DNA of 7,982 bases from NCBI GenBank assembly GCA_964487255.1, contig CAZAQV010000064.1:1-7982 (forward strand), written 5' to 3'. This document shows, one piece after another, positions 5,778-7,982 of this stretch. Made by a program: the position numbers and the translations under genes. Under the pieces are notes generated by a model. That model did not search any database, was not told the origin of the DNA, and saw nothing but the letters and a program-made list of their open reading frames with translations. Origin of the DNA: CAZAQV01 sp964487255 (GTDB lineage Bacteria; Myxococcota_A; Polyangia; Polyangiales; CAZAQV01). Each line of letters opens with the position of its first letter. Positions within the stretch are counted from its first letter, which is position 1.

Positions 5778-5817
5778 CGGGGCTGCGCCCCGGGGAGGCT
5801 GACCAAGCCCCCGGGCT
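5778..5817 (+). terminator. Candidate coaA terminator (tandem GC hairpins)
   Basis: CGGGGC (5778-5783) and GCCCCG (5787-5792) form a perfect 6-bp stem with a 3-nt loop, 8 bases after the coaA stop. A second palindrome AGCCCCCGGGCT follows at 5806-5817. There is no U-tract. Since the next gene converges, the element may serve both directions. Confidence 0.5.
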
Positions 5818-5845
5818 GGACGGCTACAGATGATGCCCGTGATGT

Positions 5846-6241
5846 CTAGGCTGCCCGCCGCCAACCCTGATATTGCAGCTCGGCCATGACCAGCGTGTAG
5901 CCGCCGGTTCCCAGTACCAGCAGCACTCCGGCGGTGGTCAACGGCCAGACCCCAGCAACCACCACGATGACGGTCACGACGCTGAACAGCAGGTTTCCCA
6001 GGGCCAGCAGCAGCCCCGTCGTACGCACGGTCGGGCGCGCCGCCAAGACCAGGACGGCGAGACCGAACACGACGAACAAGGCGCCCGTCACATATTCGGT
6101 GGCCGCGGTGGTACCCGACAGCTCAGCCACCCGGGGGGCGAGCGCGAGCAGACCGATTCCGGCGGCACCGCTGATGATGGCGTCGGCGCGGAGGGCTGCC
6201 CGCAGCAGCGAATCGGTCGGCGTGGTGCTCAGTGCGGTCAT
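5846..6241 (-). CDS. Small four-helix integral membrane protein, function unknown
   Basis: This is a 131-aa hydrophobic protein with four likely membrane helices at about residues 18-36, 49-68, 74-97 and 101-120. It begins with a short cytoplasmic-type tail containing LLRAALRADA and ends in AELQYQGWRRAA. This plan (R/A-rich first helix, four helices, terminal ELQYxGxRR) resembles a widespread family of uncharacterised bacterial membrane proteins; I know no function. The ATG at 6241 is chosen because AAAGGA lies 6 bases upstream; an in-frame start further upstream at 6346 would add 35 residues without membrane or motif character. It lies downstream of uppS on the same strand but 205 bases away, so it probably has its own promoter. 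A possible 18-codon leader ORF ends in an ATGA overlap with this start. Confidence 0.8.
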   Translation of the reverse strand: MTALSTTPTDSLLRAALRADAIISGAAGIGLLALAPRVAELSGTTAATEYVTGALFVVFGLAVLVLAARPTVRTTGLLLALGNLLFSVVTVIVVVAGVWPLTTAGVLLVLGTGGYTLVMAELQYQGWRRAA

Positions 6242-6294
6242 GGTGATTCCTTTCCTCGGACGGCCGACCGCGACGTTTCCGGTATCGCGGTCAT
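6238..6294 (-). CDS. Possible 18-codon leader ORF before the membrane protein gene
   Basis: ATG at 6294 opens an 18-codon frame (peptide MTAIPETSRSAVRGKESP) whose TGA shares ATGA with the start of the membrane protein gene. It has no clear ribosome binding site, so it would need a leaderless transcript, and no clean TANNNT box lies at the right distance. The overlap and a hairpin within it suggest translational coupling or attenuation, but an ORF of this size can be chance. Confidence 0.25.
   Translation of the reverse strand: MTAIPETSRSAVRGKESP
6248..6253 (-). promoter_or_regulatory. Ribosome binding site of the membrane protein gene
   Basis: AAAGGA, 6 bases before the ATG at 6241. It decides the start over the upstream in-frame ATG, which has no such sequence close by. 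Confidence 0.6.
6266..6292 (-). repeat. 8-bp inverted repeat in the leader of the membrane protein gene
   Basis: GACCGCGA (6266-6273) and TCGCGGTC (6285-6292) are perfect complements around 11 bases. On the mRNA the first arm starts at the G of the leader ATG and the stem ends 12 bases before AAAGGA. It could be an RNA hairpin or a DNA operator. Confidence 0.5.
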
Positions 6295-6446
6295 GGCAGC
6301 GATAGTTCGCCGAGGCGACTGCCAGCTCGACACCACCTGCCGCCAACTACTGCCAACCGCAGGTCAGCACCCCGAAAAAGGTTGACGTCCGGAGAATCGT
6401 CAGCGGGTGGAGATGAGATCGCTGCGCAGGTCGGTCGCAATGCCCC

Positions 6447-7244
6447 CTAGCGCCCGTAGCGTCGATGCCTGGCGCTGTAGTCACGCAACGCGCGCAGAAA
6501 GTCGACTCGGCGAAACTCGGGCCAGTAGGCCTCGGTGAACCACATCTCGGAGTAGGCACTCTGCCACAGCAGGAATCCCGAAAGCCGCTGCTCCCCCGAG
6601 GTGCGGATGACGAGGTCGGGGTCCGGTTGGCCCGAGGTGTAGAGGTTTTCCGAGATCGCCTCGGCGGTAACGGCTTCGATCAGCTGGTCGCCGGTCGCAC
6701 CGTTGGCCAGCTCCTTGGCCAACAGTGCGCGCACCGCGTCGACGATTTCCTGGCGACCGCCGTAGGCGACGGCGACGTTGACGTGGAAGGAGGTAGGAGG
6801 TGTCGCGCCCTCGGTGGACTGCACGGCGTCGCGCAGCCGGCGCGCCGGTTCCTCGCCCAGGAGTTCGAGATCACCCATGGTGCGCACGCTCCACTGATTG
6901 ACCGGCGCGCAGATCTCCTCGACCACCTCGGTGATGATCTCGATCAGCGAGGACAGCTCGTCAGGGTCGCGCTGCAGGTTCTCGGTGGAAAGCAGATACA
7001 CGGTGGCCATCTCGATGCCGGCCTCATGGCACCAGCGCAGCATCTCGGCGATCTTGGCTGCACCCATGCGGTAGCCGTAGCTGACGTCGTCGTGGCCGAG
7101 CTCACGTGCCCAACGCCGGTTGCCGTCGCACAGCACCGCGATGTGGCGGGGAAGCTGAGACCGCGACGGGGACAATTCGTGGCGCAGCCGCATCTCGTAA
7201 AGCCGATACATCGGCTCTTTGAGTCGTCGCGGAATGAGGTCCAC
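6447..7244 (-). CDS. uppS: Short-chain cis-prenyltransferase ((2Z,6E)-farnesyl diphosphate synthase)
   Basis: A 265-aa cis-prenyltransferase very similar to Rv1086, which adds one isopentenyl diphosphate to geranyl diphosphate to give Z-farnesyl diphosphate. Decaprenyl diphosphate synthase then extends this to the decaprenyl phosphate carrier used for arabinogalactan and peptidoglycan. Visible motifs are the catalytic D40 in LCDGNRRWA (residues 38-46), LLSTEN (84-89), and a C-terminal RTSGEQRLSGF / SEMWFTE block typical of the family. L84 lies where a leucine is reported to hold the M. tuberculosis enzyme to a short product, so a C15 product is likely. I chose GTG at 7244: VDLIPRRLK aligns with MEIIPPRLK of Rv1086, and a TAGTCT -10 box ends 8 bases before it. 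A TTG three codons earlier is the alternative. The gene is divergent from the haemolysin III gene. Confidence 0.95.
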   Translation of the reverse strand: MDLIPRRLKEPMYRLYEMRLRHELSPSRSQLPRHIAVLCDGNRRWARELGHDDVSYGYRMGAAKIAEMLRWCHEAGIEMATVYLLSTENLQRDPDELSSLIEIITEVVEEICAPVNQWSVRTMGDLELLGEEPARRLRDAVQSTEGATPPTSFHVNVAVAYGGRQEIVDAVRALLAKELANGATGDQLIEAVTAEAISENLYTSGQPDPDLVIRTSGEQRLSGFLLWQSAYSEMWFTEAYWPEFRRVDFLRALRDYSARHRRYGR

Positions 7245-7252
7245 GATCGTCA

Positions 7253-7258
7253 AGACTA
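7253..7258 (-). promoter_or_regulatory. -10 box of uppS, predicted near-leaderless
   Basis: TAGTCT on the minus strand fits TANNNT and ends 8 bases before the GTG at 7244. It overlaps the TTG alternative start by one base, which argues against that start. Confidence 0.45.
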
Positions 7259-7262
7259 CTGT
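7257..7262 (+). promoter_or_regulatory. Candidate -10 box of the haemolysin III gene
   Basis: TACTGT on the plus strand fits TANNNT and shares two base pairs with the divergent uppS -10 box. It predicts a short leader that contains the GGAGG at 7291-7295. Confidence 0.4.
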
Positions 7263-7271
7263 GGCCCACAG
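7259..7271. promoter_or_regulatory. 13-bp palindrome between the divergent promoters
   Basis: CTGTGGCCCACAG has perfect 6-bp arms around one base. It overlaps the plus-strand -10 box and lies at the expected plus-strand transcript start, and just upstream of the uppS -10 box. Confidence 0.4.
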
Positions 7272-7290
7272 AAGGCCAATGCCAGTTAGT

Positions 7291-7295
7291 GGAGG
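7291..7295 (+). promoter_or_regulatory. Ribosome binding site of the haemolysin III gene
   Basis: GGAGG, 4 bases before the GTG at 7300. It favours this GTG over the in-frame ATG at 7279. Confidence 0.5.
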
Positions 7296-7299
7296 TGAA

Positions 7300-7982
7300 G
7301 TGCCGACATCCGTCGATCCCCGCGATACCGCCGAGACACCGCGCGACCCAGAAGATCTGCCCGAGGCAGTCGCCGAAGGCGTCGCCCAGTTCCTGGGAAA
7401 GCCACGGTTGCGCGGCTGGATCCACGTCTACTCCGCGGTCATCGCGGTCATCTGCGGCGCCACGTTGGTCGCCGTGTCGTGGTCGGTGGAGTCGTTTCGC
7501 GCCGGGATCGCGACGCTGATCTACACGCTGACGATCGTGGCGATGTTCACCGTCAGTGGCGTTTATCACCGGGTGAACTGGAAGTCGGCTACGGCACGCA
7601 AGTGGATGAAACGCGCCGACCACTCGATGATCTTCTTGTTCATCGCGGGCAGTTACACCCCGTTCGCACTGTTGGCGTTGCCGGAGGCCGACGGGTGGGT
7701 GCTGCTCTGGATCGTCTGGTCTGGCGCGCTGGCCGGTGTGGCGCTCAAGATGCTGTGGCCGTCGGCACCGCGTTGGCTGGGGGTGCCGCTCTATATCCTG
7801 CTGGGCTGGGTGGCGGTGTGGTTCATCGGCCCGATCATGCACGGCGCGGGTGTTGCGGCGGTGGTGCTGTTGATCGTTGGTGGCGTGCTGTACAGCATCG
7901 GCGGTGTGCTCTACGCGCTGAAGTGGCCTAACCCATGGCCGACGACATTCGGCCATCACGAGTTCTTCCACGCGTGCACGGC
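7300..7982 (+). CDS. Haemolysin III / YqfA (PAQR-like) membrane protein, 3' end beyond window
   Basis: The first 227 codons of a haemolysin III family membrane protein like Rv1085c. These are seven-helix proteins related to the PAQR receptors; the bacterial role is unclear, and the haemolysin name comes from a Bacillus protein. After a polar N-terminal stretch (about 1-38, ending DLPEAVAEGVAQFLGKP) the first helix starts near residue 42. The family's metal-site pattern is visible: H90 in GVYHR, D107-H108 in RADHSM, and H220-x3-H224 in GHHEFFH near the window edge. Full length should be about 240-250 aa, so only about the last helix is missing. The GTG at 7300 is chosen for its GGAGG; ATG at 7279 would add seven residues and has only a weak, closely spaced AAGG. 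It is transcribed divergently from uppS. Confidence 0.93.
   Translation, partial: MPTSVDPRDTAETPRDPEDLPEAVAEGVAQFLGKPRLRGWIHVYSAVIAVICGATLVAVSWSVESFRAGIATLIYTLTIVAMFTVSGVYHRVNWKSATARKWMKRADHSMIFLFIAGSYTPFALLALPEADGWVLLWIVWSGALAGVALKMLWPSAPRWLGVPLYILLGWVAVWFIGPIMHGAGVAAVVLLIVGGVLYSIGGVLYALKWPNPWPTTFGHHEFFHACT

Noticed and set aside
7102..7971. Minus-strand 289-codon frame antisense to the haemolysin III gene
   Set aside because: Rich in Arg, His, Gln and Pro, as expected for the antisense of a hydrophobic GC-rich gene; no motif.

Overview
The window is GC-rich chromosomal DNA from a mycobacterium. DesA2, CoaA, the short-chain Z-prenyl synthase, the haemolysin III-like protein and PhoH2 all read as close relatives of the M. 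tuberculosis proteins Rv1094, Rv1092c, Rv1086, Rv1085c and Rv1095, in the same relative order. It is not M. tuberculosis-complex-like: the serine hydroxymethyltransferase is a long (488 aa) variant, a DUF885 metallopeptidase gene sits between glyA and coaA, and the PE/PE_PGRS/celA2 block that I recall between the Rv1086 and coaA genes of M. tuberculosis is replaced by one small membrane-protein gene. A non-tuberculous Mycobacterium draft assembly is the best reading; two 100-N scaffold gaps (2021-2120 and 4705-4804) interrupt it.

Layout, left to right: phoH2 (minus, runs off the left edge) with its 47-codon upstream partner phoAT, overlapping by four bases; desA2 (minus); an intergenic stretch holding gap 1 and a decayed tandem repeat; glyA (minus); a short spacer with a very strong 19-bp inverted repeat; a DUF885 metallopeptidase gene (minus, N-terminus lost in gap 2); coaA (plus, complete); a four-helix membrane protein gene (minus) with a possible leader ORF and hairpin; uppS-type Z-farnesyl diphosphate synthase (minus); and, divergent from it, a haemolysin III/YqfA-family gene (plus, runs off the right edge).

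Functionally this is mostly core metabolism: mycolic acid precursor desaturation (desA2), one-carbon/serine-glycine metabolism (glyA), coenzyme A synthesis (coaA) and the first step of decaprenyl phosphate synthesis for the cell wall (uppS). PhoAT-PhoH2 is a known mycobacterial toxin-antitoxin-like RNase/helicase pair. I find no wholly new system. The most interesting part is regulatory: four genes have a TANNNT -10 box 6-8 bases before the start codon, the arrangement of leaderless mycobacterial transcripts, and several promoters are overlapped by near-perfect palindromes that look like operators, most strikingly at desA2. No tRNA, rRNA, CRISPR array or insertion sequence was seen.
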